From positions 1,471,001 to 1,535,000 of the forward strand of contig JAMXBD010000065.1 of the NCBI GenBank assembly GCA_024138025.1: a stretch of DNA of 64,000 nucleotides. Direction: 5' to 3'. Positions 36,301-48,966 of the stretch are shown here, in pieces (the stretch's first letter is position 1; each line of letters begins with the position of its first letter). Under the pieces are notes generated by a model. The model did not search any database, was not told the DNA's origin, and saw only the letters and a program-made list of their open reading frames with translations. The position numbers and the translations under genes are program-made. This DNA is from Combretum micranthum. Its lineage: Eukaryota; Streptophyta; Magnoliopsida; Myrtales; Combretaceae.

Positions 36301-37056
36301 CAAATGACACAAATTCAAGTAGGGAGGGGTTTACACAGCTTCTACAGCTCCATCATATATCTCAACATAATCTTGTCACTTCCCATGACTTTGGCAAAGC
36401 ATCTACCTAAGAGTAAGGGGAAGAAGAGGAGCAAAGGGAGAGAGGTTCATGACTTTCTATATTTTAAGAAAACTTTTATTACAAAAGGAAAAGTAAAATA
36501 AATATGAAGTTAGAGGATAGTTTGATGTTGGCTATATGATTATAGGACTTTCTTCTTATGTGTGTTCTGAAAAATACTTATTATAATGTTTTAAGTGAAA
36601 ATTGTGGTCATTCCATTTAATTTAATACTCATGTTGTGTGTTCATAACTTCTGAGGTTTTATTTTTCCTCTATTGATCGATGAGGAGTGGGGTTTGTCGA
36701 ATATGTTTGACTGTAGGTTTATGTATAAATTTGTTATTGTCTAATAGATATTGTGTTAGAATTACATTGTAAATGGATAAGGCATGTAATTGTTTCGTTC
36801 TTTATCAACTCCATAATCTAGTTTTTTTATTAAAAAAATTTAATTGTTATATTTAATGTACAATTCACTTTCATTGTACATTACTTGAATTGTTAGTGGA
36901 TATAAAATTCTACAATGATGGATCAAATTAGAGGACATAATTAATTTAGGGAAGATCTCTCTAATTCAGTGTTGTTGACTATAATATGTGAGATTAATTA
37001 TTGAATTCATCTCTTTTTGTTTTACTTTTCATATGTCTTTGTTTGATGCATAAAGT
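36301..37056. other. Spacer between the LINE and the hAT pseudogene
   Basis: AT-rich sequence that may contain the LINE tail and the lost left end of the hAT element. I searched for a GAGGTGTGYACGG-type hAT tip here and did not see one. Confidence 0.4.
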
Positions 37057-39115
37057 ATGATCAAACCAATAAATATAAATGCTTCCAATAGCAATCCGTT
37101 GGATGTGGATGTATCCAAGGAAAAGTTGATAGAGATGAAAATGTTGGCCAATACTGTCAAAATGGTAATAGTGGTACTTTACCTTCTTCCGGTACAACAT
37201 CTAAACTCCCTCCCTCTCCATCAACTTCTAACAAAAGACAAAGTTCTACAGTTTAGGTACATATGACAATAGAATCAGATGAAAATGGGAAGAAGAGAAC
37301 AAGATGCAATTATTATCATAAAACTTTTGAGTATACTTGTGTGAGTGGAATTAGTGCATTGCACACTCACTTAAAAAGATGTAAAAAAATTGTTAGCAAA
37401 GACACAATAAGCAAACATAAAACTCTCCCTAGCATATTAGGAAATAAGCAACTTTCCATGTAACTAAATAGCGATTTTTATAAAAGTCAGTGTAGAAGAG
37501 AGCTTGCTAGAATGTTTCTAGTTGTTGAGCTGTCATTGAGATTCACTGAAAATGAAGCTTTTATCATTTTTAGCAATGTACTTTGCAACCGAAGTTTTTA
37601 GTTTCACCCCATACAACTTTGAGATGTGATTGTCTGGAGCTGTACAATGAAGAGAGGGAAAAGTTGAAGCAATTTTTTTTCTAAATTTAATGGTAGTGTT
37701 TGTTTGACTACTGATACATTGACATCTTACCAAAATTTATTTTACATGTGTTTAACATGTCACATCATTGATGAGAATTGGAAATTGCAAAAAAAGATTT
37801 TGAATTTTTGTCAAATTTCTAGTCATTGTGGTGAGGCATTTGGCAATAGTGGAGGCATGTTGGAAGGAATAGGATATAGCAAAGGTTCTAACAATCATTG
37901 TTGATAATACAAGTTCAAATGACCTTTATATTTAGTATTTGAAAATAATATTTCAATCTTAGGGAACACTTATGTTAAAAGGAGAGTATCTCTATATGAG
38001 ATATTATGCACATATTTTAAGTTTAACTATGAAAGAGAGTCTAAAAGTTATGAATTATTCCATATTTAGAATTAGATATAATTTTAGATATGTTAGGTCT
38101 TCTCCATAAAAATTTGTGAGATTCAAAAGTTGTGTGGCAAAAGAAAATGTAGGGAGCAAGACATTGTTAGCTTTAGATGTTGAAACTAGATAGAATTCAA
38201 CATGTACAACGTTGGAGCCAACTATGAAATTTCAGAAAGCATTTAAGTTGTTAGAGATAAAAGATGAGAAGTTTAGAGTAGATCTTATGGGCAAAAAAAT
38301 GAGGGGACTTCCTATAGAAGATGAATGGATATATGCACGTGGCATATTGCCTTTCTTAAAAACATTTTATAATGATACTTTAAGCATCTTTTGTTCCTTA
38401 TATGCCACTTGCAATTACTTTGTTAAACAAATTATGGGTGCTGGGAGTGAGATCAAAGAACAATGTAGAAGCAATGATCTCTTTGTGAGAATGATGGCTG
38501 AAAAAATAAGAATAAAGCATGAGAAGTATTGGGGAAAATTGACAACATGAATGTATTGTCATTTGTTGTTGTAGTTCTTGATCCTCATCTAAAATTGTCT
38601 TATGTGGATTAGATGGTGAGAGAGGTCTATAATAATTAGAAGGGAAACTATCTAACGGAAAATATTCACTATACCCTCTCAAGTTTGTTTTATTATTATG
38701 ATTCTTGTATTGAGCAAAGTGAAGAAAGCCATGGCATAAATCTTAAAAGTCATGTGAAGGAACCAAAACTAGAAATTGTAAATGAAGAGCGTAAAGAGAA
38801 ATTGAGAAACAGGTTCACTAAAAAAACAGGGAAGGAACACAACGATGCAAAAAAAATGAATTAAAGAAGTGGTTGGCAAAAAGAACACAAGGAACTTGAT
38901 GACGACAACAAAGGTTTTGATGTATTGTATTGATAGAAAAAATTCTCATGTAGATATCACATCCTTTCTTTTATGGCAAAAGATATTCTAGAAATTCCTC
39001 TATCAACTATGGCTTTAGAAACTGCTTTTAGCACAAGCGGTCAAGTTCTTGATGTTTTTTAGTTGCTCTTTAACTCCATATATGATGGAAACCTTCATAC
39101 GTGAAGAAGATTGAC
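37057..39115 (+). pseudogene. hAT-superfamily transposase pseudogene (BED finger, RICESLEEPER-like)
   Basis: Joined across frames, the trace follows a plant hAT transposase. A BED zinc finger at about 37300-37390 reads CNYYHKTFEY ... ALHTHLKRCKK; the second Cys is Tyr, a G-to-A change. Then RRELARMFLVVELSLRF (about 37495-37550), CLTTDTLTSYQN and HIIDENWKLQKKILNFCQIS (about 37690-37820, with the first catalytic Asp in the TTDT block), VDNTSSND (about 37900) and an open 112-codon stretch at 38212-38550. The C-terminal dimerisation region is near 38960-39060, with DILEIPLSTMALETAFST and SGQVLDVF. Many stops and frameshifts; it cannot make a full protein. Confidence 0.88.
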
Positions 39116-41177
39116 TTTAAAAAATCCATAAATGCAGCAGTAATGTCCATTGAGGAATATCTTGAGGCACTGGAAATTTTTGTATTAGGTTTCAATATGT
39201 TGTTTTGCATATGTGAAACTGTAATTATCATTGTTAAATTTTATTATAGTTTCAGTTTCTTTCATTTGTTTATTATGTATTGATAACTTTCTTTTCATTA
39301 TATATATCTTTTAGATGTTGAAGTTACTAAATTAATGGATTCAACTGCTATGCATATCACCATCAATTAAATTAAGGTCAGTCTTGTTTAACTAATTTAA
39401 TTGTTTGCCTTTTTATGTAGCCATTAACTTTCAATAACTCCTTTGAAAGTTTGTGTGAATCTAGTTTCAATATAAACATGTATTAGTGGGTAAAACAGAA
39501 AACCATATTAGAAATATGCTTTTGGAGAGAGACAGAAGAGAACCAAACATTTCATTTAAACTTAAAATAATAAATTCATAGTGCACTTGTATGCTAGATG
39601 CACATATGTCTGCGTATAAGATAAGATCCATAAAACATTATCATTGCATTGAAATTCTTTACGCATCTCTTGCAATGTCCAAGATTTCAAAAGCTAAGCA
39701 AAGAAATTAAAGGGAAGGAACAATGGGTGTTGCTACTTCTTTATTATTGTTGTTGTTAATGATGATGATGATGTTGTTGTTGTTATTTGCTTGTTATTGT
39801 TGTTGAATACTTTAGGCTTGTAGCTGAGAAATTAATTGTACTCCAAGATTTGCATGGAATTGAGAAGATTCATTTTACTCAAATTATGGCTCCTATAAAT
39901 TTTATTTTAGGATGAAGGAGATGAGATTTAAAAAACATCTAAAAGGGAAGAAGATGGCATTAATTTACTATTTATTGGACATTGTACAATGTGTTGTACA
40001 TTTTAGGTTAATGCTTCGAGGTGAATTAGTTAAGCATGCCTTGTCTGAAGGAACTAAGGCTATGATTGAGTTCACTGATTCTATTGGTTTAATGAAATTG
40101 AAATAGTTTATGCATTATGCCTTGTGGTTAAGTTTAGTTGTGTTTTGCTATCATTTTATGTCATAAATACTAAGTAGTATGATTTGATTTTGATGTATTT
40201 TTTATGCTTACAATAAGCTTTTGAATTATGGTTTTTCTGGATTATGGTGTAAGCAAGATGGATCATGTGAAGTAAAAAGGCAATTTTTGAGCTTTTTATA
40301 AGCAATAGATTTTATTCTACGCAATGAATTGGTTATGATAATGTAGAATCATAACCGCTTTGTTAATGGTTTAAATTTCAAGCTGAGTTTTCATAAATCT
40401 TCTAGGTTGTTCACTGATGAGTCAATTGGCCGATGCTACACTTCATCAATTAGACAACGAATCATAAGAAAATTTCCTAGAATGGAACTCTCATTATGGT
40501 AAATAATGCCATTTGATTACAAAAGGAACAAAAACGATATGTAATAGACATGTTACCTTATGAAGTTTCCTGTAACTATGTAGTTGCTTTAGCTATTCAA
40601 TTGTCAATGCTACTAGCAGAACTTTTGAATGTAGATCCAGTTAGGGCATCACTTTAAGAATTAAACTTCTCTTCTAGATATTTTCTTATTTCGTCTTCCT
40701 AACATGCATCATTATAATTTTTTACCATGAGAAATAATTTAAGAGTATGAGAGTCACTAACATTTGAACTTAAAATTTAGAGAAATACCTACGCAAGATG
40801 GGGTCATCCTATAACCTGAGCTGTTATCGGATTGACATCTTTTTTTACAAAGCTCTTTGAAAATCACTAATAGAACCTTAAGAACACAAAATTCTTATTG
40901 TACAATGTCAAATATTCTTTTAGCTGATTTGAAAAATTTTAACCAATAAATTGTACAATGTAGCTAAGAATCAATATAAAGAGAATCAAAATTAAATTGC
41001 TATATGGTTTAAATCGTATACCAAACCATATTGAATAATTTTTTTTTTAGGCTTGAAAAAATAGTAAACCGAACTGTATGAATAGGCTCGATTTTATAAA
41101 AATAACCAAACCATAATTTTGGGTTAGGTTCGGTTCATGGTGCAAACTGGACTGAACTGTACCGTGCCTACCTCTTA
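39116..41177 (+). mobile_element. 3' part and right end of the hAT element
   Basis: Non-coding tail after the transposase trace. It ends in a subterminal region rich in ACCAAACC/GGTTCGGTTC phrases (about 40.98-41.17 kb) and a tip which, inverted, reads AAGAGGTAGGCACGGTACAG. That matches the end of the element at 32005 (TAGAGGTGTGTACGGTACGG). No left end was found, so the element seems truncated on the left. It also contains a GTT/GAT microsatellite (39744-39803). A 64-codon frame at 39912-40106 is unassigned. Confidence 0.6.
39744..39803. repeat. Compound (GTT)n/(GAT)n microsatellite
   Basis: Alternating GTT and GAT trinucleotide blocks within the hAT 3' region. Confidence 0.8.
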
Positions 41178-41347
41178 AAGTGAGGTAGGATTTCGTTAAT
41201 ATAGATTATTCTTGGATTAGTCTTATGACGGAAGTTAGATTTACGATTGTTGTATGCAACTTGCAAGGCTCTCTAGTTAATGATGCATCTTAATAAAGCC
41301 ATTATCCACCGACTGAAACTCAGAATTAAGGTACTTTTATCCCAAAT

Positions 41348-41578
41348 GGGTCTATTTGGCTAGCTTTTTCTAATGCATACAGATACTTTTTTCAAACTTT
41401 TTCTAACAAATTATTTATCAAGAAAAAGATACAAATAGAAAAAAATGATAGTTCTCATGAAAAAAAAACAAAATATATCAAATATAAATAAAATATAAAT
41501 GCAAATTAGATGTATTTATACATATCACACAGATACAGATATAGGTACAAATGAAAAACAAACCATTCAAATAGACTC
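41348..41578. mobile_element. Tourist/PIF-Harbinger-like MITE, second copy
   Basis: The left tip GGGTCTATTTGGCTAG and inverted right tip GAGTCTATTTGAATGG resemble the ends of the element at 2226-2428. AT-rich, non-coding interior with 'atataaataaaatata' blocks in both. Flanking trinucleotides AAT and AGT differ at one base, so the target duplication is not secure. It lies 170 bp beyond the hAT right end. Confidence 0.5.
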
Positions 41579-41659
41579 AGTTCAAATGGAAAAGCGTTGT
41601 TTTTTAGATAGATCACAAGATAATTATCAATGTGTTTTTGAAAGGGCCAAACATTTTAC

Positions 41660-42505
41660 ATTAGGCTTCTAAGCTTTGGTTTTTTTTTTTTTTTTCCCCT
41701 CTTTGTTTCTTATGGATTTTTATTTTTCTCTTTAAATTTTTAGAAGTTGATGTGTCCTTTGGATTAGTTAATTATTAATTAAATCAATTCCTATTTCTAG
41801 CCACAAAAACAAAAAGAACAACTTCAAGCCAAGTACAAACTTTACAAGTCTAACATTATATAGATTGGTTAAATTTAACTTTTGTACTAATATTTTACTC
41901 TTTTATCTTGACACATTTATCATTTGGAAACAGTCTCAAAATGACAACAAAAAGACAAACTAAAAGATTTTTAAGAATCAATTATAAAGAAGGCAGTATG
42001 TCTTTACTTCGTACAAATCAATGATGTACAATGAGTGGGTGGAACCTATTGTTAGAGTTTATCTTTTTTTTCGGATACTAATACTTTTTAGTAATACTTC
42101 TTTTAAATGTACCAAATATTGTAATTTTTTTTCTTTATATGAATTTGGTAGCAACTAATATTCTCTATTTATATTTAGCATTTATCCTCAATTTGTATTA
42201 CTTAAAATATGAATCTCTTATTCCCTTATTAATATGTCCTCTCCATTGAAATCATTTGTATATATCAATATATTTATTTAACTAGCATAGGTTACAAGAC
42301 AATGATGAGAATTATTCGTCAAAGATAACAAGCAATAAGACAAGACAAAGGGATAGCTAATTCACATCTGCACGCAGCCTTATTATCATCCATGGTCAAC
42401 AACACAACAATAAGGATGTGAATGATCAGCAAATCTTAGTCAATCATCCTTGAAGTGTTCGACGTTTCCTATTCAATCTTTATCAAATTTGAACAAAGCA
42501 ATTGC
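41660..42505 (+). repeat. Direct duplication, copy A
   Basis: Matches 43222-45020 (once its inserted LTR is removed) in the same orientation. Shared phrases include CAAATCAATGATGTACA, AAGAATCAATTATAA, CTAGCATAGGTTA, CAAGACAATGATGAGAATTATT-type blocks and CATTCAATCTTT. About 850 bp, non-coding. It lacks a roughly 100-bp segment present in copy B. It may be one terminal repeat of a small retroelement. Confidence 0.7.
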
Positions 42506-43221
42506 CACATCCCGAGCACTCAGAGCGCATCAGTTTAGTCATATATATTACTTAGACAATATATGTAAGGTATAATTAAATTGGGTGGGTTTATATTCAA
42601 ATTTCAATTTAGCAATCCTTTATTGATACTTAGCATTTTTTGTGTAATATCATAATTTTTACCATATTTTGGATTATTTCAAAACCTATAAATGACTTGT
42701 TTTAAAGGTAAATTTTCGAAAATCATCCAAATATAAACAGAGCTTATAGGTCTTACATGTGAGCATAACTCGCCATATAAAACATAGGGCCTAAAAGTCC
42801 ATTAAAAGTATTGATATATAGAAATTTAGTTTAATATAGTCATACAACTGAGAAGGAAAAGCTTATCAAAGTTTCTTAATGAAAAAACTAACGAAAAGTA
42901 TCTCTAAGTCTTGTGATTTAACCTGGAGTGCGGATCGCCCCTACTCTCTATACACACTACATGCTTCTAATGGAAGACTTCACAATCTTTTTTTTTTTTT
43001 TTTTGGTCTTAAACACAATCTACTTTTTTAATCACCAAATATTTACTGCCAAAGGGCTATACCACAACACCTCACAAATTCTTGCAAATTAAAACATTCA
43101 TGTAATTGCTTTACACTAAAAACACTACCATACCTTAGGTGCAAGTTTCACTCACTAAAACACATAACAACCTTTAGAGTACTGTCTTATAAAAATATGC
43201 AAATGATAAACTTAATGGTAA
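42506..43221. other. Spacer between duplication copies A and B
   Basis: About 715 bp, non-coding, with a long T tract near 42.99 kb. I recognise no primer-binding site next to copy A. If A and B are terminal repeats, this is the whole internal region. Confidence 0.35.
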
Positions 43222-45020
43222 TATGAAAATTGGGCTTCGAAGCCATTTTTACTTTGAGTTGGGTGATTTGTTAGATCCTATCTTTTATGTATTATTTATT
43301 TTTCACTTCAAATTTTATAAAGCGAATGTGTCCTTTAGATTTGTGATTAATCTCCCGATCTACTCCTTTAAAGGTACTTGACTTAGAGTTGATTAATCTT
43401 GCCTATAATAGTTGGTTTGTATGTAATTCTTTAGATGTTGGTTAATCATTAATGAAAATAGTTCATGTTATTTTTCCAAAAAGAAAAAAATGTAGCACTT
43501 CAAGTCAACTGCAACCTCAATAAATTTAACATTACAAGATCAGTTAAATTTAACTTTTGTGTTGAAACTATGTAACACCTAAGATATGTGGATTATGACT
43601 AATTTTTTCTTTTCTCTCAAATTTAACGCCCAATTAATGCAAAACAACAATAACAAAGTACAATAAGAAAAGGAGAAGGGTTAGAGAATATCACTCTGCA
43701 ATTTAACGTGGAGTTTAGTCCTCCTCCTAATCTTACGGCCCACACAATACCTCTCCCAACAAAGGACTTTACGCACTAAATTCAAACACCAAAACAATGC
43801 TCCACAAGGAGCAACAACCAATACAAACACAATAACACATTTGAGTTGTGCATTTACAACAAGCTCACTAACACATTAGGCACAACTGAAGACTCACGAA
43901 TATACTTAAACACTTTAATAGTGCTTTACAAGAGATAGCAAGCTAAGGAACAACTAGCATTACTCAACTCTCTCTTACAAATTAATCCAAATTACACACG
44001 AAAGCTTTCAGAGAGTTTGTAGATAAGGTTTATAATGCAATAAATAAGCTCAACATCTCAAAAAAAATGTTGTTAGTCCTCTTTCCCTTTGTCTTTTAGC
44101 TACAGTTAATGCTCTTCAACGGCTAGGTTTTAGCCTTACTGGCAAGCTCGTAGTGGGCTTCAGTAGGCCCCCCAAAATCCACATAAGGAATGTCTAAGAA
44201 AAAATTCTACTAGTAAGTCAATAGACTATAGACCTGTAGATTATATACAAAACAAAACTTAAACAAAAACATTTGCACATTTTGACACATTACTCATCAG
44301 ACATGTTTAATTAATTAAGTGTAACTTATAACTTTTATGTAATTGTGCAATACATCTTCTCATTAAAATTCTCATGGGTTTGATTCAACATTTTACACTT
44401 TTATTTTGCTGTCTTATCTTGGCACATATAATTTGGAAATGATGCAAAATTATGAAAAAGAAAAAGAAAAACTAAAAAACTCTTAAGAATCAATTATAAT
44501 GAAGGTAACATATGTTTACCTCCAAGTACAAATCAATGATGTACAGCATGTGATGCAAGCTATTAATAAACTTTAGAATTTCTTTTCACCAATATTGACA
44601 AATTTTAGTTATGATATTTTTTGATAACTACATATTGTAATGTTTTTCCTCTATGTGAATTTAACAGCAACATATTCTTTATGTCTATTTAAAATTTATT
44701 TTCAATTGCATCGCTTAAATTGTAAATTCCTTATTCTCTTAATGGTAGTCATATGTCCTCTCCATTACAATTATTTTTGTATTGGTTATTTGACTAGCAT
44801 AGGTTATAAGACAATGATGAGAATTATTCATCAAGAGAATGAGCAACAAGATAGGACATAGAGATAGCTAATCCACAACTACCCGACCTTATTATCATCT
44901 ATAGTCTACAAAATAGCAATAAGGATGTGAATAATCGGTAGATCTTAGTTAATCATGACCGAAGTAGTAATTGTTTCCCATTCAATCTTTGTTAAATTAG
45001 AACCAAACAATCATAACCTA
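43222..45020 (+). repeat. Direct duplication, copy B (split by a solo LTR)
   Basis: Similarity to copy A runs from about 43222 to 43559 and continues from 44391 to about 45020. The missing middle is exactly the TGTTGAA...TTCAACA block listed next. Copies A and B differ at many positions, so the duplication predates that insertion and is not recent. Confidence 0.7.
43560..44390 (+). mobile_element. Solo LTR, Copia-like, inside duplication copy B
   Basis: Starts TGTTGAAACTATG and ends GGTTTGATTCAACA: a perfect 7-bp terminal inverted repeat TGTTGAA/TTCAACA with TG...CA borders. The flanks TTTTG (43555-43559) and TTTTA (44391-44395) match at 4 of 5 bases. Comparison with copy A, which lacks the block at the equivalent place, independently marks it as an insertion. 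831 bp, no internal region, hence a solo LTR. TGTTGA-type ends are common in Copia elements. The plus orientation is arbitrary. Confidence 0.75.
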
Positions 45021-48000
45021 AAACTCAAACTTCAGCAATAGAGAAAGAAGCAACATTTGAATGTGACTGCTTAATTTATTGTAGAAGGTCCGATATAGTG
45101 AATAGGTTAGCACTTTTTGCTTGTGCAGGTTTTGTTCTGTCAAATAATAAAAAGCTATTTAGCTATTATTTAGTATTACTCCTGATCGGTCAATTTTTAA
45201 ATTTAACAAAACAACTTACTTGTTTAACTCAATATTTTATGATAGTTTATCAAAGTACACCACTTAAATCGAGGAACATATTCTTTAAATAGTTGTCTAT
45301 CTCAAACTAATGACTCATTTAGACTTTAACCCATCTTAAATATACTTCAATCGATCTAGACAAATAAGTAATTACTTAGAATGTTACATCATAAGTATTC
45401 TTATCTAAAATTCTTTGATTATTTCTTGTTCTATTTCTATTTTTTATTTATATTTATATCCATACATGATTTGTATCTATATCCGATTTGCATCTATATT
45501 TTATTTGTATGAATTGTGTATGAGTAATTAAGTTTCGACCAGCTCTTTATAAACACCCAACATCAAATAGACACCGCGAAAATGGTCAAACCAAACAGTC
45601 ACGCTAGGCATCGCTGTAATCCTACTAATTAACGTCCTTATCTCCACGCAGTGATAGATCGGATGAATTTACATGTAGCATTAGATGTGTAAACTGTTTA
45701 TGAGATGGTGCAACGGAGGTGCTAAGCTTAGTTGGCCTTGTGAAATAAGACTGGTTAACTTAATTTCATCACTGGCAAAATGTCAACTTTCATATGGACC
45801 CTAAGTCTCACCTTATAGGATATTCTGTATTCCATCAATCATGTCGAGAATGAAAGTTAAAAAAAGAGTAAGAGAGACCAAAGGGATCTTCATTAAGACT
45901 ACATATTTTGGCTTTTATATTTTTTTTCAGTCGTGTCGTATTCTGTTCTAAGGAATATGTAAAGTGGTGGAAAAATAACAAAGTTAGGTGTGCTATTTAA
46001 AGGAGTGATTGTTGTGACTCTTCATTTGTAATACCTTTTTATAATGTTGATCTATTTATTTTTTTCCATTTAAAATGTTGATCTTCCATTCCAATTTACC
46101 TCTAAACATTGATCCCTCCAATAAAATTTTTCATATTTATTTTGTCTAAATGTTGATCTTCTATTTAGATTTGCTTTTGATTGACAAGTTTCTTTTTTTT
46201 TTTTTTTTGGCTGAACTCTTGATTGACAAGTTGAACTTACATCTAAATATTGATTCGATCTTTTTTTATTTTGTTTTATCCCATCAAATTATATGAAAAA
46301 AATTAAATGGTGTCTCCCGATCCATTTGAACAAGGTCTTTTACCAGCCAAATAAATGAATCATTACATATTTATCAATACTAAACTTATATTAACAAAAG
46401 TATTTGTATATGTAATTCAACCGATAAGGGAAATGGATAAAAAGTAAATAAATGGATATTCAAAAGAATAAATAGTGATTTGAAAGGTCTAAAATCGTAA
46501 ATCAAACCTACAAAAATTGTCAAGTCTAAGAGCTGGCATCAAATCACCCATAGACCAGCCTGCTATATTTGCCCTTTAGAGGTACCGGGAACCACTGGCT
46601 CAACATGGATATGGTTCAAGCCAAGGTGGGTTCTGTGGCCAGGTCTTAAGTATATATGTATATTTCCGCCAATTTTTAAATATACCATTTTGGCAAGCAT
46701 CCATTGAATCTAATAGTCAAAATTGATTGTTGAAATTTGTTGATCTTGTGGAGCTTGATTGCCTCTAATAGTCATAATAAAATTTTGTAGCCTGAGGAGA
46801 ACATGCAATTGTGCCTACTGCCCACATTAAGGTTAAGCTTGCCAGATTGTCAAGCAAAGTAGTTCCTTTTTTTTTCTTTCTTTTCTTTTTTTCATTATTA
46901 TCTTGTCATAGCTTCTTGTCATTCAAATTTCATCTTGAATAGCAAATGCTAAATAGATATTCATTATAAAGGAATATTGAAAGAATGAATATTGAGGAAT
47001 AAGAATAAATGACAGTACTATTCATTTAAAATGATCTTGATTTGGTGTTTGACAGTAACATTATGATTAGCAATCTTTAAAAGTGGAAAACCGTAAAAAA
47101 TTGTGTAAAAGATCAAAGGAAGGGGATTTTGTATCCTTATTTAGATTTGAAAAGTGGAAATAAATTAAAATAGGTAGAAATATCTAAGGAACATGGAACA
47201 TGATCAAATTCACCTCTACTATTTCTATTTGCTATTTTTCCAAAGGTGCTTTTGTAACTTCTTCCTAGTTCTACTCATTTCTCTCTAAATTTGGATAAAA
47301 AAATATTGAGCTTTTGAGTGGAAACAATTCCACTCATTTTTTGCTCTCTTCAACCACTTTCCATTCTTTTTAAAATAGCAAACATTCTTTATCTTCCAAT
47401 TCTTTAGTTTTCCCTTAATTTTCTTAAACTTCCACTCTATCCAAAGACATTGTCGCTTTTACATTTCTAATAATTTTATGCCGTTCTCTCATTGATTCAA
47501 ATATAATTGTGCTTGTATGTCTTTTCATCCTTCATTAATCTTTAATGACAAAACATACTAAATGTTGTACTTAACATGGGAAATTTTTATGCTTCCAAAT
47601 GATAGCATATTGTTTTTTGCCCCCTAACCCATTTATAACTTTCACTTATAAATCTACTTACCAGTATTCGGTTTAATTACAAACATTATAAGTACTTAAA
47701 AAATTCTCATCTTTTTCAAAACCTCATAATTCGATCATCAACTTGATCACAAAGTTTCAAAACATTATAACCATGAGAAAATCTTTGAATTGAAGTTAAC
47801 ATTTTTCAAGATTTTTTTTTCCCCCTCTTTTAAGCCTGGATATACTATAAAGAAAAAAAAATGTGGGTCAAGTAGGATATCGTATTAAATTATTGAAATC
47901 ATGCCACACCATATTTAACATAATAAAAAATGTCTCAACTTAGACATTGATGAAAGTTGTGGTCCTGTGGATAAGGGGAAAAGGCAAATAGCTTTTGTCG

Positions 48001-48966
48001 TCAAAGTAAAGAAGTGAATGTCAACCCATTTCCCATTATATTCTATCCCCAATCACTTACCGCCCTTTTGGTGGTTTCAGTTTCAGAATCTCGAATTGTT
48101 TGTTAATCTCATCTCCCACGAGATGCCGCCGCCATTATACAACTAACAATAATTCCATCACCATCAAATTCAGTTACCACTTACATTCTGCCATTTGTTT
48201 GAGGACAAAGCTTCCACTATCCTAAAATAAAATAAGGTGCAACATTGCGTACCAGATGTTCCATGGTTTGATTCTAAGCTACAAAGATAATTTGAATTCG
48301 AATCTCACCTACAATTTTTAAGTTCAAGCTTGATTTGATAACAATCAAATTTAAAATTTTAATCTCGAGTTCCAACTCGAAATGAATCACAAAAAATTGA
48401 AGTTTCACTTAATAAAACTTTTTAGGTTTAATTTATCAAAAGAGAAATTTTTTATTTCTTAATTAGAATAGTACTAATATCCAAATTCGACTTAAACTCC
48501 ATTACATTTATACTTGATTGTAGCTTGATTAGACTCAATGATTAACTGAATTAACCATTATGAATTTTTAGCCCAGTCCATAAACTATTTTAGTAACTTG
48601 AAGTTGATATCAATTTTTACTATTTTCATATCAAAATTCAAGTTAAAATTAAGTTGAACTCAAATAATTTATGAGTTACTTTGATTTATTGACACACCTG
48701 TGTTTCCGTTACGATATAGTAGCTACTAATATGATCTACACCAATATTCACGTTGACATCTAATATGTCTCTTTACATTTGTAAATTGTGTATATCTTTA
48801 TAGTCTTATAGACATGGATCCATTTATTATCCTCTCATTTAACATTCCCATTTGAGTTCGATGGTACCAAACCATTACAAGTTGCTGTTTCTAGTTCTTG
48901 AAAACCATATAATTACTAGGATAATAAGGATTATATCGATGTTACTAAACAGAACAAGTTAGAATT
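45021..48966. other. Intergenic DNA, nothing firmly recognised
   Basis: AT-rich, no coding signal. At about 46.04-46.26 kb a few phrases (AAATGTTGATCTTCCATT, TTACCTCTAAACATTGATC) recall the 'GGTAAATT' MITE family but I cannot align a full copy. At about 48.3-48.7 kb there are several 'ctcgaa' phrases without clear structure. Confidence 0.45.

Noticed and set aside
46040..46260. A possible fourth copy of the 'GGTAAATT' MITE family.
   Set aside because: Only a few phrases are shared and neither end can be identified.
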